Shown here: positions 25,028-33,047 of the stretch, one piece after another
How positions within the stretch are numbered: position 1 is the first letter of the stretch
Layout: every line of letters starts with the position of its first letter
NCBI GenBank assembly: GCA_017468115.1
Contig: JAFUJS010000002.1
Location: forward strand, 62,001-126,000
Direction of reading: 5' to 3'
From: Clostridia bacterium
GTDB taxonomy: Bacteria > Bacillota_A > Clostridia > Oscillospirales > CAG-272
DNA length: 64,000 nt
Notes under the pieces: generated by a model
Told to the model about the DNA's origin: nothing
What the model saw: only the letters and a program-made list of their open reading frames with translations
Database searches by the model: none
Position numbers and translations under genes: made by a program

Positions 25028-27202
25028 ATGAAGAAAATAGCAAAAATAATGTCTTTTGCATTTGCACTCATAATGCTCCTGTCCGTTGTTGCTACCGCAG
25101 CAACCCCATACTCCACATATACATATTCAATTGACGGCTTGGTGCTTGACTCACCGGACGCATATGTACCATATGGAGAGGGACCAATCACATCATCATC
25201 ACTTGGGTTGGACACACCACTTATTAACCCAACTGATATTGAATCAGATGCAAAAGAAAACATTTACATTACCGACAACGGTAATAACAGAATTATTGTT
25301 ACAGACAAATACTACAACCTTAAGGGTATTATAAAGGACTTTATAAACTACGACGGTGTAGAGGACTCCTTTAACAAGCCACAAAGCACATTTGTTGTTG
25401 ACGAGGGCGATTACAGAGGTCTTTATGTTTGTGACAAGGGCAACAAGAGAATTGTAGTATTCGACCAGGACACTCTCCAGCTGATTAAGGTTTTTAATGA
25501 GCCTGAAATTGACTTTGAGGGTGAGGATGCAGGATACTCTCCAATCAGCTGTGTAATTGATAAGCACGGTAGAATTTATGTAGTAAACGAAAAGACCACA
25601 AACGGTATTATCGTATTGACACCAAACGGTGACTTCATTAACTTTATCGGTGCGCCAAAGGTTTCAGTTTCTGCAATGGAAGCGCTCCTTCAGATTGTAA
25701 ACCCAACAGCGGCATCTAAGATTACACACGTTGCAACCCCGTATTCAAGCCTTGAGCTTGATACATCAACACAGGACTTCGTTTACGCAACAGTTGTATA
25801 TACAACAAGTGACGACCAAAAGAACCAGATTAGCGATATAACAAGCAAGTCAGGCTCATATGCTCCTGTTAGACTTCTTAACGCAAGCGGTGTAGATATT
25901 ATGAGCCGTAACGGCTTCTTTGCACCTGCCGGTGAGGTTGCTGTTCAGATGGAGGGTGACACCCTGAAATCTGTTGCTAACAGATGGGCGCCAACAGGTC
26001 CGTCAATCGTTGCAGACGTATCCAGCGGTCCTAACGGTGTATGGTCAATTATTGACAGTAACCGTTCAAAGATTTATACCTACGACAAAAATGGTAACCT
26101 TCTTTACATCTTTGGCGACAAGGGTGACAAGTTTGGTAACATTGAAAAGGCGAACGCAATTACATATCAGGGCGACAAAATAGTTGTTCTTGACGTAACC
26201 AGCCTTTCATTTACAGTATACAGACCTACAGAATATGCAAGTAAGCTTACAAACGCAATCGGACTTCAGAATGAAGGTAAGTTTGATGAGGCTTCAGAGG
26301 CTTGGGATGAGGTTTTGGCTTGGAACAACAACTTCGACACAGCCTATGTAGAAAAGGGTAAGGCGCTGTTCCGTGCAGGCAATGCTGACGAAGCAATTAA
26401 ATACTTCCAAAACGCATTCGATACTGAAAACTATGCAGAGGCGTATAAGCAAATCCGTTCTGACACAATGGAAAAGTTCTTCCTTCTCCTTGTTGCAGGA
26501 ATTATTGTACTCCTTGTAATTGTAGTTCTTATCTTTGGTTGGGCAGGCAAGGTTAACAAGGCTGCTGCAACTAAGGGCGGCAAGCGCACCTATATTGAGG
26601 AGCTTGTCTATGGCTTCCACCTGATGTTCCATCCATTTGATGGCTATTGGGATTTGAAGCATGAAAAGAGAGGCTCGATAAGGGCATCAATCACATTTAT
26701 TGTGCTTACAATCCTTGCATTCTATTATCAATCAATAGGTCAAGGCTATTATTACAACCCACAGGGCGTATATTCAGGACTATTTGCACAGATAACATCA
26801 GTTCTCATTCCGCTGCTTCTGTTTGTAGTAGCAAACTGGTGCTTTACAACTCTGTTTGATGGAGAGGGCAGCCTTAAGGACATCTTTATTGCAACCTCAT
26901 ACGCACTGTTCCCGGTTCCTGTTTTGGTAGTAGTTTCCACAATTCTTACTAACTTCTTAGTTGGTACAGAGGGACAAATTACAACCATGATAGTAACAAT
27001 CGCATACGCATGGATGGCAATTCTTATTGTTATCGGTATGCAGGTTACCCACGACTACTCAATGGGTAAAAACATTGTAACAGTTATAGCAACACTCCTT
27101 GGTATGATTATCATTATGTTTATTGCTGTACTATTTACATCATTGATTTCTAAGATGGTATCACTTGTAACAACAATTATAAGTGAGCTAAGCTACAGGT
27201 AA
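25028..27202 (+). CDS. NHL beta-propeller / TPR / Yip1-domain membrane protein
   Basis: 724 residues. Signal peptide or first helix at 1-26. NHL-type propeller repeats at ~55-400 (PTDIESDAKENIYITDNGNNRI, PQSTFVVDEG...YVCDKGNKRIVVFD). A TPR-like helical pair at ~405-475 (EGKFDEASEAWDEVL, AGNADEAIKYFQNAF). One TM near 485, then a Yip1-like domain with five or six TM segments to the C-terminus, opening with FHPFDGYWDLKHEKRGS. The propeller should face outside. I recall this architecture beside sugar ABC genes in other Firmicutes; its job is unknown, perhaps receiving or guiding glycan to the permeases (inference). Confidence 0.82.
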   Translation: MKKIAKIMSFAFALIMLLSVVATAATPYSTYTYSIDGLVLDSPDAYVPYGEGPITSSSLGLDTPLINPTDIESDAKENIYITDNGNNRIIVTDKYYNLKGIIKDFINYDGVEDSFNKPQSTFVVDEGDYRGLYVCDKGNKRIVVFDQDTLQLIKVFNEPEIDFEGEDAGYSPISCVIDKHGRIYVVNEKTTNGIIVLTPNGDFINFIGAPKVSVSAMEALLQIVNPTAASKITHVATPYSSLELDTSTQDFVYATVVYTTSDDQKNQISDITSKSGSYAPVRLLNASGVDIMSRNGFFAPAGEVAVQMEGDTLKSVANRWAPTGPSIVADVSSGPNGVWSIIDSNRSKIYTYDKNGNLLYIFGDKGDKFGNIEKANAITYQGDKIVVLDVTSLSFTVYRPTEYASKLTNAIGLQNEGKFDEASEAWDEVLAWNNNFDTAYVEKGKALFRAGNADEAIKYFQNAFDTENYAEAYKQIRSDTMEKFFLLLVAGIIVLLVIVVLIFGWAGKVNKAAATKGGKRTYIEELVYGFHLMFHPFDGYWDLKHEKRGSIRASITFIVLTILAFYYQSIGQGYYYNPQGVYSGLFAQITSVLIPLLLFVVANWCFTTLFDGEGSLKDIFIATSYALFPVPVLVVVSTILTNFLVGTEGQITTMIVTIAYAWMAILIVIGMQVTHDYSMGKNIVTVIATLLGMIIIMFIAVLFTSLISKMVSLVTTIISELSYR

Positions 27203-27215
27203 GGAGGATGCTGAT

Positions 27216-29666
27216 ATGAAAAAGAGAATATTTGCACTAATCCTATCTGTGCTGATGCTACTACCTGTAATGGGTACGATCACAGCCTTTGCAGATGATG
27301 AAATTGTAGAATTTGCAGAGGAAGAAAATGTTAATCTCGATGAAGAAAGATACTCCAAAATGGAGGTTGTAACAAAGGATTTCAACGGTAATTACGAGCT
27401 TCGTATCGACAAGAAAACAGGCGAGATGGGCGTTAAATACCTTAAAACAGGCGAAATTCTTCTGACCAACGCCAGCGAGGCATCAAAACTTGAGATTACT
27501 AACGAAAGCGGCGGTATTGTAACAAGCGTGGCAGAGCGTCTTTCACAGGTGCTTCTGAACTTTACAATCATCTCCACAGGCAACGCAGTACAGCTCAATA
27601 GCTATGAGCACTTCTTTGCAAAAAATGCAGAGGATGGTATTGAGGCGGACATTCAGCCTATTCCAAACGGTGTGCAGGTTCACTACATTTTGCGTAAGGA
27701 TGCATATTATTTTTCCTTCAACGTAGACTACACAATCACAGAGGATGGCTTTACAGCATGCCTTGATGCTTCCTCCCTTGAGTACGATAAGGGCAACATA
27801 TATGTAAACACAATTACACTCTTGCCTGAATTCAGTGCAGCAAAGAGAACAGACAAGGGCTACATCCTTCTTCCTGACGGAAGTGGTACACTTGTAAGAT
27901 TTGAGGATGTTTTGGCAAAGAACTACCAAGGCATTATTGCTGAGGATATGTATGGTATAGACAATACCTACCACTACATCACAATTAAGCACACACAGCA
28001 GTATACAATGCCGGTTTTCGGTCTTGTAAACAGCTCTAAGGCAAACGGCACAGGCTATCTTGCTGTTATCGAGGAGGGTGAGGCGCTTGCCAGACCAACC
28101 TCTTCTCACACCCAATACTTTAACTCCGCATATGCAACCTTTAAGATTACACCTGATGATAAGTATGACTTTGCAAGCTTCTCAAACGGTAATCAAACAA
28201 ATAAGGAGGTTACAATTGTCGGCAGTCAGGCATACCAGGGCAAGTGCAAGGTTATATATAAGTTCCTGACATCCGATGAGACTGCAAAGAACTGCGGACT
28301 TGAAAACAATTACGACACATCATATGTTGGCATGGCAAAGCTTTACAGAGACTACCTTACAGAAAAGGGCGCTCTTACAAAGCTTGAGGACGCAAGCGAG
28401 GACGTAAAGCTTTTCCTTGAGGTGTTTGGCTCCATTCAGGTTGAGGAAAAGATTTTGACCTTCCCTTGGACAGTAAACAAGGCACTTACAACCTTTGATG
28501 ATGTAATCACAATGCGCAATTATTTCTCAAATAAGGAAGAGAATAAGATTGCGGCGGCAAAAAATATTACCTTTATTCTAAAGGGCTTTGCAAACGGCGG
28601 TATCATTTCCAACTATCCAACATCCATTGATTGGCAAGGCGATGTTGGTGGCTGGGACGGAATGGTTAACCTGCTCCAGAATGCAAAGGAAAACGGATAT
28701 GAGGTTGCTCCTGAAATCGACCTTACATATTCCTATGGCACAACATGGTTCAGCGGCTATTCAAACGATAATAATGGTGTAAGAACACTTGATAACCGTT
28801 TCTCCACAAAGCGTATCTACTACGCATCTACTCAAACCTTTGAGCGTACAGGTGGCGTTGCAGTTTCAAGCTCATCCTTCTCCTATATCTACGATAAGCT
28901 ATACGAATCCATCAAGGACCTTGAGCTAGAATATCTTGCTCCAAGAACCTTTGGCTCTGATTTGAACTCCGACTTTGATAAGGACGACTTCAACACCAGA
29001 GAGGATTCAAAGAACAACGTAATCAGCGTGCTTGCAAACCTTAACAAGGGCGACGATTACAAGAAGGGCTACGGACTTATCCTTGATAAGGGTAACTCTT
29101 ATGCAATTCCATATGCAAGTGCAATTCTTTCCGCAACTCTTGACGGCTCCCGTCGTACAAAGACAAGTGAGTCTGTTCCATTCTTCGGTATGGTATATCA
29201 CGGCTCCCTTGAATTTGCAGGAGATGCGCTTAACACAGAGGGCGACAGCAAGTATATGTTCCTAAAGGCAATTGAAAACGGTGCGTCCCTCTATTACACA
29301 ATCGCAATGCAAAACTACGAGTACTTAAAGTTTGACGAAAGCTATAATAAGTACTACTCAATAAGCTACGACCATTTGAAGGATACAATTCTTACAACCT
29401 ATAATGAGTACAATCAGCTTATGAAGGGGCTCCAGGACGACTATATTGTTGACCACGTGTTCCTGAATAGCGAGGATGGCTACGATGTAAGAAGAGTAGA
29501 GGACAATCAGGCGCTAAACAGCTCCCTCGTTGTTATGGTTACCTACGAAAATGGCACAAGCTTTATTCTCAACTACAACGACTATGCAGTATCTGTTGAC
29601 CTTGGTGACGGCACACCTGTTATCATTGATGGTCTCGGATATTATCAAACTGCAACTAACGGATAA
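27216..29666 (+). CDS. DUF5696-type secreted protein
   Basis: 816 residues with a signal peptide (MKKRIFALILSVLMLL...AFA). The body resembles DUF5696 proteins of Firmicutes sugar-transport operons. It has an N-terminal beta-rich, glycoside-hydrolase-like supersandwich region, a VGMAKLYRDYLTEKG block near 370, a central barrel-like region (AKNITFILKGFANGG..., APEIDLTYSYG) and a conserved C-terminal block (SVPFFGMVYHGSLEF, GASLYYTIAMQN). It may process or bind the transported glycan, but no catalytic residues can be assigned. Fourteen bases after the Yip1 gene, with AAGGAGG before its start. Confidence 0.8.
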   Translation: MKKRIFALILSVLMLLPVMGTITAFADDEIVEFAEEENVNLDEERYSKMEVVTKDFNGNYELRIDKKTGEMGVKYLKTGEILLTNASEASKLEITNESGGIVTSVAERLSQVLLNFTIISTGNAVQLNSYEHFFAKNAEDGIEADIQPIPNGVQVHYILRKDAYYFSFNVDYTITEDGFTACLDASSLEYDKGNIYVNTITLLPEFSAAKRTDKGYILLPDGSGTLVRFEDVLAKNYQGIIAEDMYGIDNTYHYITIKHTQQYTMPVFGLVNSSKANGTGYLAVIEEGEALARPTSSHTQYFNSAYATFKITPDDKYDFASFSNGNQTNKEVTIVGSQAYQGKCKVIYKFLTSDETAKNCGLENNYDTSYVGMAKLYRDYLTEKGALTKLEDASEDVKLFLEVFGSIQVEEKILTFPWTVNKALTTFDDVITMRNYFSNKEENKIAAAKNITFILKGFANGGIISNYPTSIDWQGDVGGWDGMVNLLQNAKENGYEVAPEIDLTYSYGTTWFSGYSNDNNGVRTLDNRFSTKRIYYASTQTFERTGGVAVSSSSFSYIYDKLYESIKDLELEYLAPRTFGSDLNSDFDKDDFNTREDSKNNVISVLANLNKGDDYKKGYGLILDKGNSYAIPYASAILSATLDGSRRTKTSESVPFFGMVYHGSLEFAGDALNTEGDSKYMFLKAIENGASLYYTIAMQNYEYLKFDESYNKYYSISYDHLKDTILTTYNEYNQLMKGLQDDYIVDHVFLNSEDGYDVRRVEDNQALNSSLVVMVTYENGTSFILNYNDYAVSVDLGDGTPVIIDGLGYYQTATNG

Positions 29667-29680
29667 GGAGGTTATATATA

Positions 29681-31519
29681 ATGAAGAAAAATAATGTAAG
29701 ACTTATATGTACCTCCGTTGCATCCGGAGATACAAAAAACTACGCAGTAGTTCCTGTAAAGGTAGGACAAAAGAAAATTGATTACACCGAGGATGAGCTA
29801 AAGGTCCTTGCCGAATCAATTCTTAATCCAAAGACTAAGGCAGTAGCTGACGATGCAGTAGAAGAGCCCGTTTACGAGGCTGTTGAAACAGAAGCACCTG
29901 TTGAAGAAACAGAAGAAGCTCCTGTAGCTACCGACGATGTAGCTGAGGAGCCTGTATACGAGGCAGTTGAAACAGAAGCACCTGTCGAAGAAACAGAAGA
30001 AGCTCCTGTAGCTGCCGACGATGTAGCCGCCGAGCCCGTTTACGAGGCAGTTGAAGCAGAAGCACCTGTCGAAGAAGCAGAAGAAGCTCCTGTAGCTACA
30101 GACGACGTAGCCGACGAGCCTGTATACGAGGCAGTTGAAGTAGAAGCACCTGTCGAAGAGGCAGAACAAGCTCCTGTAGCTACCGACGACGTAATCGACG
30201 AACCTGTTTACGAGGCAGTTGAAGCAGAAGCACCTGTCGAAGAAACAGAAGAAGCTCCTGTAGCTACAGACGAAGTAGCTGACGAGCCTGTATACGAGGC
30301 AGTTGAAGCAGAAGCACCTGTCGAGGAGGCAGAAGAAGCTCCTGTAGCTACCGACGAAGTAGCTGACGAGCCTGTTTACGAGGCAGTTGAAGCAGAAGCA
30401 CCTGTCGAGGAGGCAGAACAAGCTCCTGTAGCTACCGACGAAGTAGCTGACGAGCCTGTTTACGAGGCAGTTGAAGTAGAAGAGCCCGTTGAAGAGGCAG
30501 AGGATGCTCCAGTGGCTATCGAAGAGCCGGCAGAGCAGGCTGTGGCAGCCAAGGGTCCTGTACTAAGCCCGATTATGGACGAGGAGCCTGTGGCTAAAAA
30601 GCGCAGAAGAGGACTTTCCTTGACAACAAAGAAGGCGCTTTCCGGTTGGCTTTTCGTATTACCGTTTGTAATTGGTATTCTATTTATTTACGCACCAATT
30701 ATTTTTGACTCAATTAAGTACACATTCATGGATTCCGCCTCAATTTACACAGGCGAGATGAAATGGATTGGCTTTGAAAACTATGTTTACATTTTCACAA
30801 CCGATGAATGGTTCTCAGTAACAATAGTAGACGGTCTTAAGGACTTGATTCTTCAAATTCCTGCAATCGTTATCTTCTCATTGTTTATGGCAATTATTCT
30901 TAACCAGAAGATGGTTGGTAGAACAGTATTCCGTGCAATCTTCTTCCTACCTGTTATCCTTTGTACAGGTATTATCGACTCCATTGATACACAATCTGCA
31001 TTTATGGACCAGGTTGAAGGCTCACAGGGCGGAATTGACGATAACACAGGCGCAGCTGCAGGTGGTATCGTATCAGCCCTTGACGTTGAGGCACTTTTGT
31101 CCAACATCAAGCTTGGCTCTGAGCTTGTAGACATTGTTACAACACTTATTAACAACATTTTTGATATTGTAAGTCGTTCCGGCGTACAAATGCTTATCTT
31201 CCTATCAGGTCTTCAGTCAATCTCACCATCAATTTATGAGTCCTGTCAGGTAGAAGGCGCATCCGCATGGGAAACCTTCTGGAAGATTACACTTCCAATG
31301 ATCAGCCCAATGATTTTGGTTAACGCTGTATATACAGTTATTGACCTGTTCACAGCTGCCGACAACCGTGTAATGTCATATATCTCCAAGATATATGGAA
31401 CCAGTGCATACGGTCCTGCAGGAGCTATGACATGGGTATATATTGGAATTGTACTTATCTTTATCGCTGTGGTGGCACTGCTTATGAAGACGGTAGTGTT
31501 CTACCAAAAGAGAGACTAA
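29681..31519 (+). CDS. Carbohydrate ABC permease (pair 2) with an eight-copy repetitive N-terminal tail
   Basis: 612 residues, about twice the family norm. Residues 1-60 are a small unassigned domain; 61-284 are eight tandem 28-residue acidic repeats (unit DEPVYEAVEAEAPV...); a basic stretch AKKRRRGLSLTTKK precedes the first helix. The permease domain has the EAA-type loop ESCQVEGASAWETFW near residue 520 and an extra extracytoplasmic insertion of ~60 residues (SQGGIDDNTGAAAGG...). The tail should lie in the cytosol. Preceded by AAGGAGG; follows the DUF5696 gene by 14 bases. Confidence 0.9.
   Translation: MKKNNVRLICTSVASGDTKNYAVVPVKVGQKKIDYTEDELKVLAESILNPKTKAVADDAVEEPVYEAVETEAPVEETEEAPVATDDVAEEPVYEAVETEAPVEETEEAPVAADDVAAEPVYEAVEAEAPVEEAEEAPVATDDVADEPVYEAVEVEAPVEEAEQAPVATDDVIDEPVYEAVEAEAPVEETEEAPVATDEVADEPVYEAVEAEAPVEEAEEAPVATDEVADEPVYEAVEAEAPVEEAEQAPVATDEVADEPVYEAVEVEEPVEEAEDAPVAIEEPAEQAVAAKGPVLSPIMDEEPVAKKRRRGLSLTTKKALSGWLFVLPFVIGILFIYAPIIFDSIKYTFMDSASIYTGEMKWIGFENYVYIFTTDEWFSVTIVDGLKDLILQIPAIVIFSLFMAIILNQKMVGRTVFRAIFFLPVILCTGIIDSIDTQSAFMDQVEGSQGGIDDNTGAAAGGIVSALDVEALLSNIKLGSELVDIVTTLINNIFDIVSRSGVQMLIFLSGLQSISPSIYESCQVEGASAWETFWKITLPMISPMILVNAVYTVIDLFTAADNRVMSYISKIYGTSAYGPAGAMTWVYIGIVLIFIAVVALLMKTVVFYQKRD
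29861..30532 (+). repeat. Eight tandem copies of an 84-bp in-frame repeat
   Basis: Each unit encodes 28 residues with the core EPVYEAVE, APVEE and APVAT. DNA identity between units is high (GAGGCAGTTGAAGCAGAAGC recurs), so recent expansion by recombination or slippage is likely. Copy-number change would keep the frame. Confidence 0.95.
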
Positions 31520-31535
31520 GGAAGGGGGTAGCTAA

Positions 31536-32579
31536 ATGGAAACAGTAAAAGTAAAAAGAGAAACAAAAAACAAAATCAAGGTTGATTTTGAAAGAGCGCC
31601 CCTTGCCGAAAGACTAAAGGCAAAATTCTTGTCCTTAAACTTTCTTGTAAGAGTAGTGTTTGTAATCTTCAGATTCATACTACTTCTTGGTATCTCTTAC
31701 GTAATTTTGTACCCTTACATCACAAAAATCGTTGGCTCATTAATGTCGCCATCAGATTTTCAGGACGTAACAGTCGTGCTCCTTTCCAAGAACCCGACCT
31801 TCGACCAGTATAAATACATAATCACAGAAAACGGCTACTTTATGGCTTTGCTTAACACCTTCTTAGTATCCTTAAGCATCGCACTTATTCAAACCGTAAT
31901 TTGTGCCCTTGTTGCATATGGTCTTGCTAAGTTCAAGTTTAAGGGTAACATTATTATATTTGCCCTTGTGGTATTTACAATGCTTGTACCACAGGATGCA
32001 GTTAAGTTCGCAATGCAAATGTTCTTTGCAAACTTCAACAACAACACACTTTTGGGTATGGGACTAAACCTGACAGGCATTATGCCGGGCGCAGGCTTTT
32101 CCAACTCCATAATTCCGCAATACATCCTTGCCTTCCTAGGACTTGGATTTAGAAATGGTTTGTTCATCTTTATGCTAAGGCAGTTCTTCACAGGTGTGCC
32201 TGATGAGCTTGAGGAGTCAGCATATGTTGACGGCTCCAGCACCTTTAGGACATTCTTTAGCATCATTATTCCTCTTGCAATCCCGATGCTGGTAACGGTA
32301 TTTATCTTCGGCTTTGCATGGCAATGGACTGATGACTTCTACACCTCAATATTCTTCCAGCAGGGATATTTTGGAGAGCCGGGTGCGGTGCAGTTCCTGA
32401 GCACAATCGCTACAAAGACTCCACCAACTCTTTACAACGCATACGGAAATATACCGCTTTATGTTTCTGCGATAACAGGTACATCGTCAATTCTTATTGC
32501 ACTTCCGCTTATTATTGCATTCATATTTGTACAAAACAAGATTGTTCAAGGTATCGAGCGTAGTGGTATCGTAGGATAA
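31536..32579 (+). CDS. Carbohydrate ABC transporter permease, MalG type (pair 2)
   Basis: 347 residues with a ~40-residue basic N-terminus before six helices. The EAA loop is ESAYVDGSSTFRTFFS near residue 230. Partner of the repeat-bearing permease and last gene of the operon. GGAAGGGGG precedes the start. Confidence 0.92.
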   Translation: METVKVKRETKNKIKVDFERAPLAERLKAKFLSLNFLVRVVFVIFRFILLLGISYVILYPYITKIVGSLMSPSDFQDVTVVLLSKNPTFDQYKYIITENGYFMALLNTFLVSLSIALIQTVICALVAYGLAKFKFKGNIIIFALVVFTMLVPQDAVKFAMQMFFANFNNNTLLGMGLNLTGIMPGAGFSNSIIPQYILAFLGLGFRNGLFIFMLRQFFTGVPDELEESAYVDGSSTFRTFFSIIIPLAIPMLVTVFIFGFAWQWTDDFYTSIFFQQGYFGEPGAVQFLSTIATKTPPTLYNAYGNIPLYVSAITGTSSILIALPLIIAFIFVQNKIVQGIERSGIVG

Positions 32580-32584
32580 AATCA

Positions 32585-32620
32585 CACAAAAGTCGGGGCA
32601 ACCTTGCCCCGACCCTTGTG
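32585..32620. terminator. GC-rich hairpin after the uptake operon, without T tract
   Basis: CACAA, then GTCGGGGCAA and its exact complement, then TTGTG. The stem is very strong, but the following bases CAAAATGTAG are not U-rich. It may be a terminator of unusual type or a 3'-end stabiliser; the core resembles the GC-rich repeats at 36451. Confidence 0.5.
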
Positions 32621-32665
32621 CAAAATGTAGAAATCGAAAATTATTGAAAAATATTTCAAAATATG

Positions 32666-32694
32666 TTGACAAACTCTACATATTGTGATAAAAT
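32666..32694 (+). promoter_or_regulatory. Sigma-A promoter of the 52-residue peptide gene
   Basis: TTGACA, 17-base spacer, TAAAAT with TGA extended -10. The ATATGTTGACAA context is also seen at the lipoprotein promoter at 43427. Confidence 0.88.
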
Positions 32695-32710
32695 TACTAC
32701 AGTAGTAATT
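32692..32710. promoter_or_regulatory. Palindromic operator at the peptide promoter
   Basis: AATTACTAC A GTAGTAATT is a perfect 9+1+9 inverted repeat overlapping the end of the -10 and the start site, an ideal repressor position. Confidence 0.7.
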
Positions 32711-32758
32711 ATGCTTACTTTGAAATTTAACCTGTTTTAGAAGAGGAGGGTGAACAAA

Positions 32759-32917
32759 ATGAAATATGTTTCCCCAAAATATGAATATCAAGTTTTCACC
32801 AGCGAGGACATCATGCTGTTCTCCGATTTGTCTGATATCTTTAATGTAACAGAAAATCCGGAGACACCTGAAAACGACGTTAGCGTATCTGTTGGTGTTG
32901 GAGATTTGATGCCATAA
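32759..32917 (+). CDS. Small 52-residue peptide, SEDIM family (paralogue of 11053-11223)
   Basis: Starts MKYVSPKYE, core TSEDIMLFS, then an acidic and Val/Gly-rich tail ending GVGDLMP. AGAGGAGGG lies 8 bases upstream of the ATG. It has its own promoter, operator-like palindrome and terminator and stands directly before the large secreted protein gene. The homologue at 11053 stands directly after a related secreted protein gene. Function unknown; RiPP-like precursor or small regulatory peptide are possibilities. Confidence 0.78.
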   Translation: MKYVSPKYEYQVFTSEDIMLFSDLSDIFNVTENPETPENDVSVSVGVGDLMP

Positions 32918-32931
32918 CAAACAAATAAATC

Positions 32932-32963
32932 AAAACCACGGCTTTTTGCCGTGGTTTTTTTAT
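32932..32963 (+). terminator. Intrinsic terminator after the 52-residue peptide gene
   Basis: Stem AAAACCACGGC / GCCGTGGTTTT with a T7 tract, 14 bases after the stop. Confidence 0.92.
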
Positions 32964-32982
32964 TTTTGTATATTTTGCCAAG

Positions 32983-33011
32983 TTGACTTTACAGCTATAA
33001 TATATTATAAT
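32983..33011 (+). promoter_or_regulatory. Sigma-A promoter of the 1105-residue secreted protein
   Basis: TTGACT, 17-base spacer, TATAAT, 37 bases before the start codon. Confidence 0.88.
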
Positions 33012-33047
33012 TATAATGATGAAATATTTTTAAGGAGCAAAATTCTT

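Noticed and set aside
29681..29790. Similarity of the permease N-terminus to ribosomal protein L33
   Set aside because: Only a few residues match (ICT, TKNY) and the L33 Cys pairs are absent; likely chance.
29816..30421. Minus-strand frame through the permease repeat
   Set aside because: A consequence of the 84-bp repeat lacking stops in that frame; Cys/Phe-rich repeated product without start signals.
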